Origin: an uncultured Clostridia bacterium | Lineage (GTDB): Bacteria > Bacillota > Clostridia > Oscillospirales > Acutalibacteraceae | Assembly (NCBI GenBank): GCA_946407065.1 | Contig: CAMJMQ010000008.1 | Coordinates: forward strand, 39,928 to 103,927 | Length of the DNA stretch: 64,000 nt | Direction: 5' to 3' | Shown: positions 42,237 to 51,255 of the stretch, in pieces | How the letters are laid out: the number at the start of each line of letters is the position of its first letter | Position numbering within the stretch: the stretch's first letter is position 1 | Notes under the pieces: model-generated | What the model was told of the DNA's origin: nothing | The model's database searches: none | The model's input: the letters and a program-made list of their open reading frames with translations, nothing else | Position numbers and translations under genes: made by a program

Positions 42237-43262
42237 TTACATTAGACCCGTGATGATATTAGGCAGATACATAATGATCAGATAGGTGACCATCAGCGAG
42301 ACCGCCAAGCCGGTATTGACACCGCCCTTCGTTTGCAAAATCGTTTCGGGATTCTCGCCCTCCTTGGCGGATTCCTTGATCTGCTTGATCTGCTTTTTGC
42401 AGTGTTTAAAGTACATACGGTTCGTGCAAATGCCGAACACGATCATCATCACGATGCGGGCAATCTCGACCAGTGTGGGCAGATACAGTACCAAAAGTTG
42501 TGTTGCGTCGAGCCCCTGCATATACTTACTGATGTCCGACATAAAAAAGCCGGTTGACATCGATTGCGAATAAACAGTTAAGAATTCCGTATACAGGGCA
42601 TTATACGCGATCGTAAAATAGGTCTCAACAGCCAACAGTGCCAACTGGATAAAAGCAAATATCGCGCCGAGCTTGTACATCTTACGGTACAAGAGGTAGC
42701 CGCCCGTGAACAACGCCGCCGCAAAATTGAATTTGCTCTTGTTCATCGTCTTGATGTTGTTGAACACACGGATGAAATACGGCGTGTTCTGCTTGACATA
42801 CTTCGCGGCTTCACCTGCCGTGATTCCGTCGCCGAAGTCAGTGTTGCTGTCGACGCCGGCAAGCGGATCCATAAACGGCATATTGAAGGCGGTGTTGCCA
42901 CCCTGCTGATTCTGCTGTTGGCCGAACGGCACACCAAAGCCCGCGCCCTGCGGCGGGGTCTGCTGTTGCTGCGCGTTTTGCGCGGGAGAGAGGGGAGCGC
43001 CGCATTTTCCGCAGAAAAAGTGGTTACTGTCGTTGGCGTGACCGCAGGAGGGGCAGATCTTCATGCCGTCCTTCTCGTCGGTCTTATTCGTATCTTCCTG
43101 ATAATCATAGCCCTGAGCGTGCAGATTTTCGTTATGGCAGTGACCCAACGATTCGTAGCACTCCCGATGATGCGGCGTCCCGCAATCAGGACATACGACA
43201 ACGTCGTCATCCGCGTGAAAATACTTTTGACACACAGGACACTTGTGTCCGATATAATCCAT
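42237..43262 (-). CDS. RING-like and zinc-ribbon membrane protein
   Basis: The 341-residue protein begins with a prokaryotic RING-like zinc domain (HKCPVCQKYFHADDDVVVCPDCGTPHHRECYE). A second zinc ribbon follows (ICPSCGHANDSNHFFCGKCGAPL), then a Gln/Gly-rich linker and three or four membrane segments of DUF2628 type. The ATG at 43262 is chosen for the AAAGGAG seven bases before it; the open frame continues to 43280 without a ribosome site. Function unknown. Confidence 0.8.
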   Translation of the reverse strand: MDYIGHKCPVCQKYFHADDDVVVCPDCGTPHHRECYESLGHCHNENLHAQGYDYQEDTNKTDEKDGMKICPSCGHANDSNHFFCGKCGAPLSPAQNAQQQQTPPQGAGFGVPFGQQQNQQGGNTAFNMPFMDPLAGVDSNTDFGDGITAGEAAKYVKQNTPYFIRVFNNIKTMNKSKFNFAAALFTGGYLLYRKMYKLGAIFAFIQLALLAVETYFTIAYNALYTEFLTVYSQSMSTGFFMSDISKYMQGLDATQLLVLYLPTLVEIARIVMMIVFGICTNRMYFKHCKKQIKQIKESAKEGENPETILQTKGGVNTGLAVSLMVTYLIIMYLPNIITGLM

Positions 43263-43417
43263 AAACTGCTCCTTTATCATAAAAGAAGTAAAAGCGAGTA
43301 ATTCGCGATTGATATACTTGTCATATTATTATACCAAACATTTCCCTAATCTGCAACTTTATTTTTTTAAAACAATAATTACGTTTCGGGAAGCGGATGA
43401 ATTATGCAATATTCATC

Positions 43418-43446
43418 TTTACAACCGACCGCCTTTGTATTATAAT
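43418..43446 (+). promoter_or_regulatory. Promoter of prfB
   Basis: TTTACA and TATAAT with a 17-bp spacer, about 100 bp before the prfB start. Confidence 0.75.
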
Positions 43447-43458
43447 TGTACATGCGTA

Positions 43459-43527
43459 TCAGTTGAGATTGTCACAGCCCGACACACGTGCCGACACGCG
43501 TGTCAACGCTTCGCAATGACACATTGA
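43459..43527. repeat. REP-like element in the prfB leader
   Basis: GTTGAGATTGTCACAGCCC on the left and CTTCGCAATGACACATTG on the right are the two family ends; ACACGTG-CCGACACGCGTGT lies between. By position it is inside the prfB leader RNA. Confidence 0.7.
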
Positions 43528-43549
43528 TGAATGATAATGAGGGAAAAAT

Positions 43550-44668
43550 ATGCTGCAATTTGAAGAACTGAAATTGAAGTTAGAGGCAATGAAGCCTGAG
43601 ATAGATGATTTAGCGTCCGCGCTCGGACTCGGTCAGATGAGAAGCGAGATCCAGCAGCTTGAGAACCGTGCCGCGGAGCCGGGATTCTGGGATGATATGG
43701 AGAATTCTCAAAAGATCCTCCAACGTACCGCCAATCTCAAAGCCAAGGTCGAAAAGTACGAGAAGCTCGATGCACGCTACGAGGACGCGATGGCGCTGAT
43801 CGAGCTGGGCGACGAGGCGGAGGATGAGAGCCTGATCGAAGAAGCACAGCAGGAGCTCGACGGCATCCGCGCGGATATTGACCGTCAACGGCTCGAGACC
43901 CTGCTCACAGGCGAATATGACAAGAATAACGCGATCCTTACCTTCCACGCGGGCTCCGGCGGTACGGAGGCACAGGACTGGGCGGAGATGCTCTATCGTA
44001 TGTATTCACGCTGGGCAGCCGCTCACGGCTTCAATGTCAAAGAGATCGATTACCTCGACGGTGATGAAGCGGGACTCAAAAGCGCCGTGCTGCTGATCGA
44101 GGGCGAAAACGCCTACGGCTATCTCAAGGGTGAAGCGGGCGTACATCGTCTGGTGCGTGTATCGCCGTTCGACTCCGCGGGTCGCCGACACACGAGCTTT
44201 TCCTCCCTCGAGGTCATGCCCGAGATCAATGATGATATCAAGGTCGAGATTCCTCCCGAGGAGATCAAGATGGACGTATACCGCGCTTCCGGCGCCGGCG
44301 GTCAGAAGGTCAACAAGACCTCGTCCGCTGTCCGTCTGACCCATATCCCGACAGGTATCGTGGTCGCCTCTCAGGTGGAACGCTCGCAGTACCAGAACCG
44401 TGATGTCGCGATGAAAATGCTGGTTTCAAAGCTGATGGAGATCAAAGAGCGTGAGCATCTCGAGAAGATCGAAGACATCAAGGGCGTGCAGAAGGAAATC
44501 ACCTGGGGCTCCCAGATCCGCTCCTACGTCTTTATGCCGTACACCCTCGTCAAGGATCACCGCACCTCGTTTGAGACAGGTAACGTCAACGCGGTCATGG
44601 ACGGCGACCTCGACGGCTTTATCAACGCGTATCTCAAAGCGCTGTCGCTGGGTGAATTGGAAGGATAA
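43550..44668 (+). CDS. prfB: Peptide chain release factor 2, no programmed frameshift
   Basis: The 372-residue factor recognises UGA and UAA. It has the GGQ loop in RASGAGGQKVNKTSSAVRLTH. The SPF-type anticodon mimic reads VSPFDSAGRRHTSF. The frame is continuous from ATG to stop: where most bacteria have an in-frame UGA near codon 25, this gene reads ALGLGQMRSEI. The autoregulatory frameshift is therefore absent. GAGGG lies upstream of the ATG. Confidence 0.95.
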   Translation: MLQFEELKLKLEAMKPEIDDLASALGLGQMRSEIQQLENRAAEPGFWDDMENSQKILQRTANLKAKVEKYEKLDARYEDAMALIELGDEAEDESLIEEAQQELDGIRADIDRQRLETLLTGEYDKNNAILTFHAGSGGTEAQDWAEMLYRMYSRWAAAHGFNVKEIDYLDGDEAGLKSAVLLIEGENAYGYLKGEAGVHRLVRVSPFDSAGRRHTSFSSLEVMPEINDDIKVEIPPEEIKMDVYRASGAGGQKVNKTSSAVRLTHIPTGIVVASQVERSQYQNRDVAMKMLVSKLMEIKEREHLEKIEDIKGVQKEITWGSQIRSYVFMPYTLVKDHRTSFETGNVNAVMDGDLDGFINAYLKALSLGELEG

Positions 44669-44683
44669 TCATTTGTATATCAC

Positions 44684-44719
44684 AACAGCCCTCCCGAATT
44701 GATCGGGAAGGCTGTTTTT
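44684..44719 (+). terminator. Terminator of prfB
   Basis: AACAGCC/GGCTGTT with an inner CTCCCGA/TCGGGAA stem and TTTTTG. Confidence 0.85.
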
Positions 44720-44776
44720 GCGTTTCAATAGAAATCATGCGAGGGCTCGATGCGTGTCAAGCTATATCATATCCGG

Positions 44777-45598
44777 TTAAATCTTTCGATGGCGGGCGGG
44801 TTTACCGAGCTTTTTGACGATCTCGACAGGAATGGCGATCCACTCCCGCACAAAGAACGAAGGATAGATGAACCATCCGAATCGTGTATTAACGGTGTTG
44901 ATCGCGCCGACACAAAGCTTGCGGTCGATCTTATACGCGATGATCCGCGCTCGCAATTGATGATAGCTGTCTGACACGATGGCGATATCGTCGCCGAGCT
45001 GACGTTCCTTGATGATCTTGACGGAATACAGCAGGTTTTGTTCGGTGTTTACACTTTGATCCTCGATCAATATCCTCTCGGGATCGATCCCGTCCCTGAC
45101 CATATTCTCGTAGATACACGCCGCTTCACTCATCGGCTCGTTTGTTCCCTGACCGCCGCTTGCGATCGCTTTCACAGCGGGATTCCGGTCAAGATAGGTC
45201 TCAGCCGCTTTGATCCGCTGTTTTAAAAGCCGACTTGCGCCCCATGGCTTGACCTGAGCGCCTAAGATAACCGCCGTCGCGTTCTTCTTCGGCTTCTTTT
45301 TCATCGCGATGATCATGCATATACTGACAACAACGGCATAGATTACAAACAGAATACAGCCGTATTTGATCATCAGCCAGATGATCTTGGTGAAAGTGTT
45401 TTTCAGCATAGAGCCGTCCAGCTGACGGTACACAGCGCTGAACGCCGTTCGGAACAACGCGATCAGACAGATTAGAACACCCAGCATATTGCCGGCTTTA
45501 AAGATGCGGTAGCGAATGGGGAGGAGGAACCACAGCAGAAAGAAGACTTCGATCACGGTCGCGATCACGATCGCTGTGCTCCTCAGTGCAGTCGGCAT
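44777..45598 (-). CDS. YdcF/ElyC-family DUF218 membrane protein
   Basis: The 273-residue protein has three or four membrane segments in the first 125 residues. The DUF218 domain follows: NATAVILGAQVKPWGASRLLKQRIKAAETYL, AIASGGQGTNEPMSEA, ILIEDQSVNTEQNLLYS and IAIVSDSYHQLRARI. YdcF, ElyC and SanA relatives act in envelope maintenance; the reaction is not known. Its ATG overlaps the stop of the TSCPD gene. Confidence 0.85.
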   Translation of the reverse strand: MPTALRSTAIVIATVIEVFFLLWFLLPIRYRIFKAGNMLGVLICLIALFRTAFSAVYRQLDGSMLKNTFTKIIWLMIKYGCILFVIYAVVVSICMIIAMKKKPKKNATAVILGAQVKPWGASRLLKQRIKAAETYLDRNPAVKAIASGGQGTNEPMSEAACIYENMVRDGIDPERILIEDQSVNTEQNLLYSVKIIKERQLGDDIAIVSDSYHQLRARIIAYKIDRKLCVGAINTVNTRFGWFIYPSFFVREWIAIPVEIVKKLGKPARHRKI

Positions 45599-45846
45599 CA
45601 GGATTCCTGTGCCGCTCTGAGCGCGTGCGCGAGTTGATCGGGGCAGGAAGTGCCCCTGCCCGCGCAGTCGATACCCTCTAAACGCTCGATCGCTTCATCC
45701 ACGTCCATGCCCTGCACCAGCTTGCCGATGCCCTGCAAATTGCCGTTACAGCCACCTAAAAAGCGACAGCTCTTGATCACATCGTCCTCGATCTCGAGCT
45801 CGATCATACGCGAGCAAACGCCGCGGGGAATATACGTATATTTCAT
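45598..45846 (-). CDS. TSCPD-domain protein (TIGR03905)
   Basis: The 82-residue protein reads KYTYIPRGVCSRMIELEIEDDVIKSCRFLGGCNGNLQGIGKLVQGM, then GRGTSCPDQLAHAL. This is the TSCPD domain, also found at the C-terminus of class II ribonucleotide reductases, with its four Cys. It probably binds zinc. The ATG at 45846 has GAGGTG upstream. Confidence 0.88.
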   Translation of the reverse strand: MKYTYIPRGVCSRMIELEIEDDVIKSCRFLGGCNGNLQGIGKLVQGMDVDEAIERLEGIDCAGRGTSCPDQLAHALRAAQES

Positions 45847-45870
45847 TGATAACACCTCAAATCTATGATA

Positions 45871-45898
45871 ATGAAAAAGGCTCGCCCGCGCGAACCTT
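45871..45898 (-). terminator. Terminator of tRNA-Gly
   Basis: On the minus strand AAAGGTTCGC and GCGAGCCTTT pair with one mismatch, then TTCATT. Confidence 0.7.
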
Positions 45899-45973
45899 TG
45901 GAGCGGATAACGGGACTCGAACCCGCAACATCAACCTTGGGAAGGTTGCGCTCTACCATTGAACTACATCCGC
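45899..45973 (-). tRNA. tRNA-Gly (anticodon CCC)
   Basis: Acceptor GCGGATG/TATCCGC, discriminator T and encoded CCA. The loop TTCCCAA between CAACC and GGTTG reads CCC. T-arm GCGGG-TTCGAGT-CCCGT. No inverted T-arm copy follows it. Confidence 0.95.
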
Positions 45974-45986
45974 TAATACTATAGAT

Positions 45987-46015
45987 AGTATAATACGAAT
46001 CATAGTCGAAGTCAA
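45987..46015 (-). promoter_or_regulatory. Promoter of tRNA-Gly
   Basis: On the minus strand TTGACT and TATACT are 17 bp apart, 13 bp before the tRNA. Confidence 0.8.
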
Positions 46016-46113
46016 GCAAGCCGACAAAATATCTTTTTTATTTCCAATAGCGATAGAAATAAGCGGAATTTTATGTTATACTAAGATTCAATCTCACTTT
46101 GAGGATGAAAACC

Positions 46114-47124
46114 ATGTCATATCAAATCAATCTCGGACAGTGGACGAGCGTATTTGTCGTACCCTCGTCCGTTGTCGATCAACATATCAAGATCGCCTCC
46201 GAATCCCAGCTCAAGGTCCTGCTGTATCTCTTGCGTCATTCGGATGAGGATAACAGTGCCGAACAGATCGGGGACGCCTTGCGTCTGTCGGCGGATGAAG
46301 TGCAAAACGCCGTGGACTTCTGGATCGAACGCGATCTGCTTACAAAACATGACAGCGCCTTAGCGCCTGCCGCTGCCGCTCGACCTGTCGCTGCAGATTC
46401 CCACGTCAAAGAATCGGAACCCGCCAAAAAATCTCATACAACGATATCCCGCGCGCAGCGTCCCGATCCGATGTTTGTCTCCAAGCTGTTGCAGGAGAAC
46501 ACCATTTTAGCGGGATTATTGGAAGAAATGCAAAAAGTCTTGAATAAACCGCTCTCCCCGGGAGATACCGCCACCATCGTGATGCTGTACGATTCTTTCG
46601 GACTGCCCTGTGAGGTCATCTTCCTGTTGCTCAATTATCTGAAATCGATCGGCAGCGCCAACATGCGCACGATCGAGCGTTACGGCATCCAATGGGCGGA
46701 TAAGGGCATCAAAACCGTCAATGACGCGGAGCAGGAGATCGACCGCATGACCAAATCGCGTGAAGCGTGGGGGAGAGTGTCATCACTGCTCGGCATCCGT
46801 AATGTCGGCAATCCCACCAAGGCACAGATGGAGAACGCCGACCGTTGGCTCAACATTTGGCAGTTCAGCGACGAGATGATCACCGAGGCATATGAGCGCT
46901 GTGTCAACACCAAGGGCACTTACAACATCAGCTACATCAACGCGATCCTCAAACGCTGGTATGAGAAAGGGATCAAATCCCTCGATACGCTCCAAAAGGA
47001 AGAGAGCGCCAAGCAACGAAAACCCAAATCAAAAGCAAAGAGCGGCAAGGGCTCCGTATTCTCGGTGGAGGGCGCGTCCTTTGACGTCAGTAAATACGAG
47101 AACGCGTCATTATTCGACGATTAA
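46114..47124 (+). CDS. DnaD-domain replication protein
   Basis: The 336-residue protein has a winged-helix N-terminal part (SQLKVLLYLLRHSDEDNSAEQIGDALRLSADEV). A DnaD/DnaB_2 domain follows (PLSPGDTATIVMLYDSFGLPCEVIFLLLNYL, IQWADKGIKTVNDAEQEID, and a second copy near YNISYINAILKRWYEKGIKS). DnaD loads the helicase loader at origins and restart sites. The ATG at 46114 has GAGG nine bases upstream. The DnaC/DnaI-type loader follows 67 bp later, a normal pairing. Confidence 0.9.
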   Translation: MSYQINLGQWTSVFVVPSSVVDQHIKIASESQLKVLLYLLRHSDEDNSAEQIGDALRLSADEVQNAVDFWIERDLLTKHDSALAPAAAARPVAADSHVKESEPAKKSHTTISRAQRPDPMFVSKLLQENTILAGLLEEMQKVLNKPLSPGDTATIVMLYDSFGLPCEVIFLLLNYLKSIGSANMRTIERYGIQWADKGIKTVNDAEQEIDRMTKSREAWGRVSSLLGIRNVGNPTKAQMENADRWLNIWQFSDEMITEAYERCVNTKGTYNISYINAILKRWYEKGIKSLDTLQKEESAKQRKPKSKAKSGKGSVFSVEGASFDVSKYENASLFDD

Positions 47125-47191
47125 CACCATTCCTCTGTCACCATCCGGCGACAGCCAAGAGAACTCAATCTGATCATAACGAGGAAATACT

Positions 47192-48184
47192 ATGCCTTAT
47201 TCACAAGAGATCTATCATATCGCAAAAGAACGCTTATCCGAACGCCGTCAGCAGGCGATGAGGATGGCGGACTTCAACCGTGAACAGCTCTTTCAAGAGA
47301 TCCCGCGACTGAGCGAGATCAACAGCGAGCTGCTCAGCATAGGCGCGGCAATCGCGAAAGCCGTCGTCACCAACAAGCCCGGTGAGAACGAAAAGCTCAG
47401 GGAGCTGAGCGAAAAAAGTCTGCGATTGCAGGCTGAACAGGAACAATTGCTCAAAGATCATCATATCAACAAAGAAGTGTTAGAGCCGCATTTTTACTGC
47501 ACCAAATGCGGTGATACCGGCTATATCGAGCAGGATAACCGCACCACCGTGTGCGATTGTCTGCAAAAGCTGATGGCGGATGTCGCGAGCGAACAGCTCA
47601 GCGCCGATCTGCCGCTGAGTGAATGCACCTTTGAAAATTTCAACACGGAGCATTACAGCAAGGAGCCCGATGTGCTCGGCAAGGTACCCTATACCAGGAT
47701 GACCAATATTTATCAATACTGCGTCAACTATGCCGATACCTTCAATGTGCACAGCAAGAGTATTTTGATGAAGGGCAACACGGGACTGGGCAAGACCCAT
47801 CTGAGCCTCGCCATCGCGAATGAGGTCATCAAAAAGGGCGTATCTGTCATCTATACCTCCGCTCCGCAGATACTCTCCAAGCTTGAGCGTGAACATTTCA
47901 ATTATCGTTACAATGAACAGGAGGATACCTTTAACTCCCTACTCAAATGCGATCTGTTGATCTTAGACGATCTGGGAACGGAGTTTATTTCGGATTTCAC
48001 GCGTTCCTGCGTCTATAATCTATTCAATTCACGGATTTTAGCCAATAAACCGATGATCATCAGCACTAATCTGCCGCTGGAGGAACTGGTCACCACTTAC
48101 TCCCAGCGCTTTGTTTCACGCCTGATCGGGGCATGCGACAGACTTGATTTCATCGGCGAGGATATCCGCACCGCTATGAAATAG
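47192..48184 (+). CDS. DnaC/DnaI-type helicase loader
   Basis: The 330-residue AAA+ ATPase has a coiled-coil N-terminal part and a zinc motif YCTKCGDTGYIE...CDCLQK. Walker A is LMKGNTGLGKTHLSLAIANEV, and Walker B is CDLLILDDLGTEFIS. The sensor region is MIISTNLPLEEL. It loads DnaB helicase with the DnaD-like protein encoded upstream. Confidence 0.92.
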   Translation: MPYSQEIYHIAKERLSERRQQAMRMADFNREQLFQEIPRLSEINSELLSIGAAIAKAVVTNKPGENEKLRELSEKSLRLQAEQEQLLKDHHINKEVLEPHFYCTKCGDTGYIEQDNRTTVCDCLQKLMADVASEQLSADLPLSECTFENFNTEHYSKEPDVLGKVPYTRMTNIYQYCVNYADTFNVHSKSILMKGNTGLGKTHLSLAIANEVIKKGVSVIYTSAPQILSKLEREHFNYRYNEQEDTFNSLLKCDLLILDDLGTEFISDFTRSCVYNLFNSRILANKPMIISTNLPLEELVTTYSQRFVSRLIGACDRLDFIGEDIRTAMK

Positions 48185-48220
48185 ATAAAATGAAATTCAA
48201 AAATAAAATATGAAAACCAC

Positions 48221-48248
48221 TTGACATATCGGATTTTTTGATTATAAT
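48221..48248 (+). promoter_or_regulatory. Promoter of tRNA-Gln
   Basis: Perfect TTGACA and TATAAT with a 16-bp spacer, 13 bp before the tRNA. Confidence 0.85.
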
Positions 48249-48261
48249 AGTAGAAGTGCAA

Positions 48262-48335
48262 TGCGGAATTGTGTAAGGGTAGCACAGCAGACTCTGACTC
48301 TGTATGTCTGGGTTCGAATCCTAGTTCCGCAGCCA
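48262..48335 (+). tRNA. tRNA-Gln (anticodon CTG)
   Basis: Acceptor TGCGGAA/TTCCGCA, G73 and CCA. The loop CTCTGAC reads CTG. T-arm TGGG-TTCGAAT-CCTA. Confidence 0.93.
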
Positions 48336-48338
48336 TCG

Positions 48339-48364
48339 GCCCCGATATTTTTCGGGGCTGTTTT
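48339..48364 (+). terminator. Terminator between tRNA-Gln and tRNA-Pro
   Basis: GCCCCGA/TCGGGGC with a TATTTT-type loop, followed by TGTTTTAT. tRNA-Pro begins only two bases later and has no promoter of its own, so it must depend on read-through. Confidence 0.75.
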
Positions 48365-48366
48365 AT

Positions 48367-48443
<77 letters not shown>

Positions 48444-48484
48444 TAGAAAAAGGGACACTTTTGTGAGTGTCCCTTTTTCTATTA
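48444..48484 (+). terminator. Terminator of tRNA-Pro
   Basis: AGAAAAAGGGACACT and AGTGTCCCTTTTTCT form a perfect 15-bp stem. Confidence 0.92.
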
Positions 48485-48678
48485 TCTCCGACAGTCGGAG
48501 AGGTGACAGGATTTGAAGGCGACCGTGCCAAGCGTCAAGCGTAAGCGACGGCGCACAGGCACAAACAGTCCGGCGGACTGTTTGTAGGGAGAGCGTTAAT
48601 CAGACTTCGGTCAGGAGGTGTCGATCCGAAGGCGAGGTAGATATTACCCAAAAGATAAAACGGCTGTCACCTCGACCA
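48485..48678 (+). repeat. tRNA-linked non-coding unit after tRNA-Pro
   Basis: Same layout as the tRNA-Leu units. The inverted T-arm strand GAGGTGACAGGATTTGAA (48500-48517) is an exact complement of tRNA positions 48421-48438. It is followed by GGCGA, a GTGCC...GGCAC core, the hairpin ACAGTCCGGCGGACTGT (48565-48581), TAGGGAGAGCG and an AT-rich end. It closes with CTGTCACCTCGACCA (48664-48678), a direct copy of the tRNA-Pro 3' end. No open reading frame of note runs with it on the plus strand. Confidence 0.88.
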
Positions 48679-48685
48679 CTATCTT

Positions 48686-48730
48686 GGCTCAGAAATGGCT
48701 TAAATAAGCTGTTTCTGAGCCTTTCTCTTT
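48686..48730 (+). terminator. Terminator after the copied tRNA-Pro tail
   Basis: GGCTCAGAAA/TTTCTGAGCC stem with an inner GGCTTAAATAAGCT stem, followed by TTTCTCTTTT. Its sequence differs from the first terminator at 48444. The rest up to the pcrA start at 48905 is AT-rich and holds a weak second stem near 48786-48812. Confidence 0.8.
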
Positions 48731-48904
48731 TGCGAAGAATCAATTTGTCAATTTTTTTGTCAACTAACTAAAATCAGGAATATCGAGAGCGTTTCATGGC
48801 GCTCTTTTTTGTTACAACATTGAAATTTTATCATTTTCAATGAGAATTATAGATCCCTTTTGATATGTTACAATGGTTGACGAATTTGAATTTAGAGGGA
48901 TATT

Positions 48905-51112
48905 ATGACGAATTTAGATGAAATCAAGGCGCAGTTTTCTTCGCTGAACGATATGCAGCAGAAGGCGATCTTTCAGACGGAGGGTCCCGTACTGATCTTA
49001 GCGGGCGCCGGCTCAGGCAAGACGACCGTGCTCGTCAACCGTATCGCGTATATCATCAAGGCAGGGCTTGCCGAGCCATGGCAGATCCTCGCCATCACCT
49101 TTACCAATAAGGCGGCGGGGGAGCTCAAGGAGAGGATCGAAGCTGTCGGCGGCGAGGGCGCCGAGGAAGTATGGGCGGCGACCTTCCACTCCACCTGTGC
49201 GCGTATCCTCAGGCGCTGGGGCGATCGTCTCGGGTTTACCAGCCACTTCACCATTTATGATACCGATGATTCACGCCGCTTGATGAAGGAGATCTTAAAG
49301 CAGCTGAACATCGATGAAAAGTTCCTCTCGCATAAAACCATCCTTAACGAGATCTCAAAGTATAAGGATAAGATGAAGGAACCGAAGGACGTCAAGACCG
49401 ACGCTTCCTACGACAGCCGACTCAAGTATATTGCACAGGCGTATGAGCTGTATCAGCAGCGCTTGCTGACCTCCGACGCGATGGACTTTGACGACCTGAT
49501 CTGCAACACCATCAAGCTGTTCGATCAAAATCAGGATGTGCTCGAATTCTATCAGCGCCGCTTCAAATACATCATGGTGGACGAGTATCAGGATACCAAC
49601 AAGAGCCAGTATCGACTGATCAGCCAGCTCTCACGCGCGAGAAACAACCTGTGCGTCGTCGGTGATGACGATCAAAGTATCTATCGCTTCCGCGGCGCGA
49701 CGATCGAGAATATCCTCAGCTTTGAGAATGAGTTCAAGGGCGCTGTCGTCATCCGACTCGAACAGAATTACCGCAGCACAGGCACCATCCTTGACGCGGC
49801 GAATAATGTGATCAAGAACAATGTTGAGCGTAAGGGCAAAACCCTGTGGACGCAGAATCCGAAGGGCGAGCGCATTATCGTCCACACCGCGCCGAACGAG
49901 AGGGAAGAGGCGATGTTTATCGCGCGCACGATCCTCGACGGCGTATCAGCGGGACGCAGTTTCTCCGATTATGCGGTTCTCTACCGTATGAACGCCCAGA
50001 GTAACGCGGTCGAGCAGGCATTGTCGCGCTCGGGTATTCCGCACCGCGTGATCGGCGGTCACCGCTTCTATGACCGTGAAGAGATCAAGGATATGACGTC
50101 CTATTTACAGGTCATTAACAATCCGCATGACGATATTCGCTTGCGCCGTATCATCAACAAGCCCAAGCGCGCCATCGGGGACGCGACCATGACGAAGGTA
50201 GCTGAGATCGGCGCCGGTATCGGAGAGAGCGTGTATTCCGTTATCCGACACGCCTCCGATTATCCCACCTTATCCCGTGCCGCTGTGAAGCTCGAGAATT
50301 TCGCCAAACTAATAGATGGCTTGATCGAGGCGTCGGAATCGGGCGATTATTCTATTGCGGAATTATACAATCTGATTCTGGAGCATACCGATTATAAGAA
50401 TTATCTGATCGCGGAGAAGGATGACTATGAGCAGCGCATCGAGAATATCGACGAGCTGTCTTCCAATATCATCAAGTTCCAGGAGGATTACGGCGATGAA
50501 GCCACCTTGGGCGCTTTTCTTGAGGAGATCTCCCTGATGACGGATATCGATAATTATGACGCTGAGACCGACAGTGTTGTGATGATGACCCTCCATTCCG
50601 CGAAGGGTCTGGAATTCCCCGTCGTATTCATCCCCGGTATGGAAGACGGCGTGTTCCCGTCGATGGCAACCATCATGGAAGCGGGGGAGCTGAACGAAGA
50701 ACGCCGCTTGGCGTATGTCGGCATCACCCGCGCCAAGGAAAAGCTCTATTTGCTCAAAACACGTGAGCGTATGCTGTTTGGCTCGACTACACACAACCGA
50801 GAATCCCGCTTTGTTACCGAGATCCCGGGCGAGCTTATCGAGAGAACAGGAAACGAAAATGTTTACGCGAATCACAAATTCGAGTATCAACCGCAGCAGA
50901 AATTCGATCCTTTTGCAAAGAAAAAGCCTGTCACAAAGCCCTCTTCCAACAAATACAGCGTCGGCAATACCGTATTCCACAAAGTATTCGGTACGGGCAT
51001 GGTACTCACCGCTACGCCGATGGGTAACGATACCATGCTGGAGATCGCCTTTGACAAGGTCGGCACCAAGACGCTGATGGCGAACTTCGCTAAGATGGAG
51101 ATCATCAAATAA
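48905..51112 (+). CDS. pcrA: UvrD/PcrA-type superfamily 1 DNA helicase
   Basis: The 735-residue 3'-5' helicase has Walker A LAGAGSGKTTVLVNR, motif Ia TFTNKAAGELKERI, motif II MVDEYQDTN, motif III VGDDDQSIYRFRGA, motif IV LEQNYRSTG and motif V MTLHSAKGLEFPVVF. The C-terminal ~60 residues (YSVGNTVFHKVFGTGMVL) are the Tudor-like domain that contacts RNA polymerase in PcrA. It acts in repair and replication restart. GAGGG lies before the ATG. Confidence 0.95.
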   Translation: MTNLDEIKAQFSSLNDMQQKAIFQTEGPVLILAGAGSGKTTVLVNRIAYIIKAGLAEPWQILAITFTNKAAGELKERIEAVGGEGAEEVWAATFHSTCARILRRWGDRLGFTSHFTIYDTDDSRRLMKEILKQLNIDEKFLSHKTILNEISKYKDKMKEPKDVKTDASYDSRLKYIAQAYELYQQRLLTSDAMDFDDLICNTIKLFDQNQDVLEFYQRRFKYIMVDEYQDTNKSQYRLISQLSRARNNLCVVGDDDQSIYRFRGATIENILSFENEFKGAVVIRLEQNYRSTGTILDAANNVIKNNVERKGKTLWTQNPKGERIIVHTAPNEREEAMFIARTILDGVSAGRSFSDYAVLYRMNAQSNAVEQALSRSGIPHRVIGGHRFYDREEIKDMTSYLQVINNPHDDIRLRRIINKPKRAIGDATMTKVAEIGAGIGESVYSVIRHASDYPTLSRAAVKLENFAKLIDGLIEASESGDYSIAELYNLILEHTDYKNYLIAEKDDYEQRIENIDELSSNIIKFQEDYGDEATLGAFLEEISLMTDIDNYDAETDSVVMMTLHSAKGLEFPVVFIPGMEDGVFPSMATIMEAGELNEERRLAYVGITRAKEKLYLLKTRERMLFGSTTHNRESRFVTEIPGELIERTGNENVYANHKFEYQPQQKFDPFAKKKPVTKPSSNKYSVGNTVFHKVFGTGMVLTATPMGNDTMLEIAFDKVGTKTLMANFAKMEIIK

Positions 51113-51124
51113 ATCTTAACATCG

Positions 51125-51178
51125 GTTGAGATTGCCACTGCCACCAACACAAGCGTTGATGATCTCGCAATGACATAT
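51125..51178. repeat. REP-like element after pcrA
   Basis: GGTTGAGATTGCCACTGCC on the left and ATCTCGCAATGACATATT on the right are the two ends of the TCATTGCGA family. Confidence 0.7.
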
Positions 51179-51196
51179 TAATATTCACAAAACAAG

Positions 51197-51251
51197 AAAA
51201 CCTCCGTATTATGTAATGATGTAATCCATCAAATACATTTTTGGAGGTTTT
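51197..51251 (+). promoter_or_regulatory. Leader hairpin holding the ribosome site of the next gene
   Basis: AAAACCTCC (51197) is the exact complement of GGAGGTTTT (51243), which contains the Shine-Dalgarno of the gene starting at 51256. The inner bases ATGATG and CCATCA extend the fold. It may act as a terminator for pcrA as well as a ribosome-site lock. Confidence 0.6.
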
Positions 51252-51255
51252 ACTT

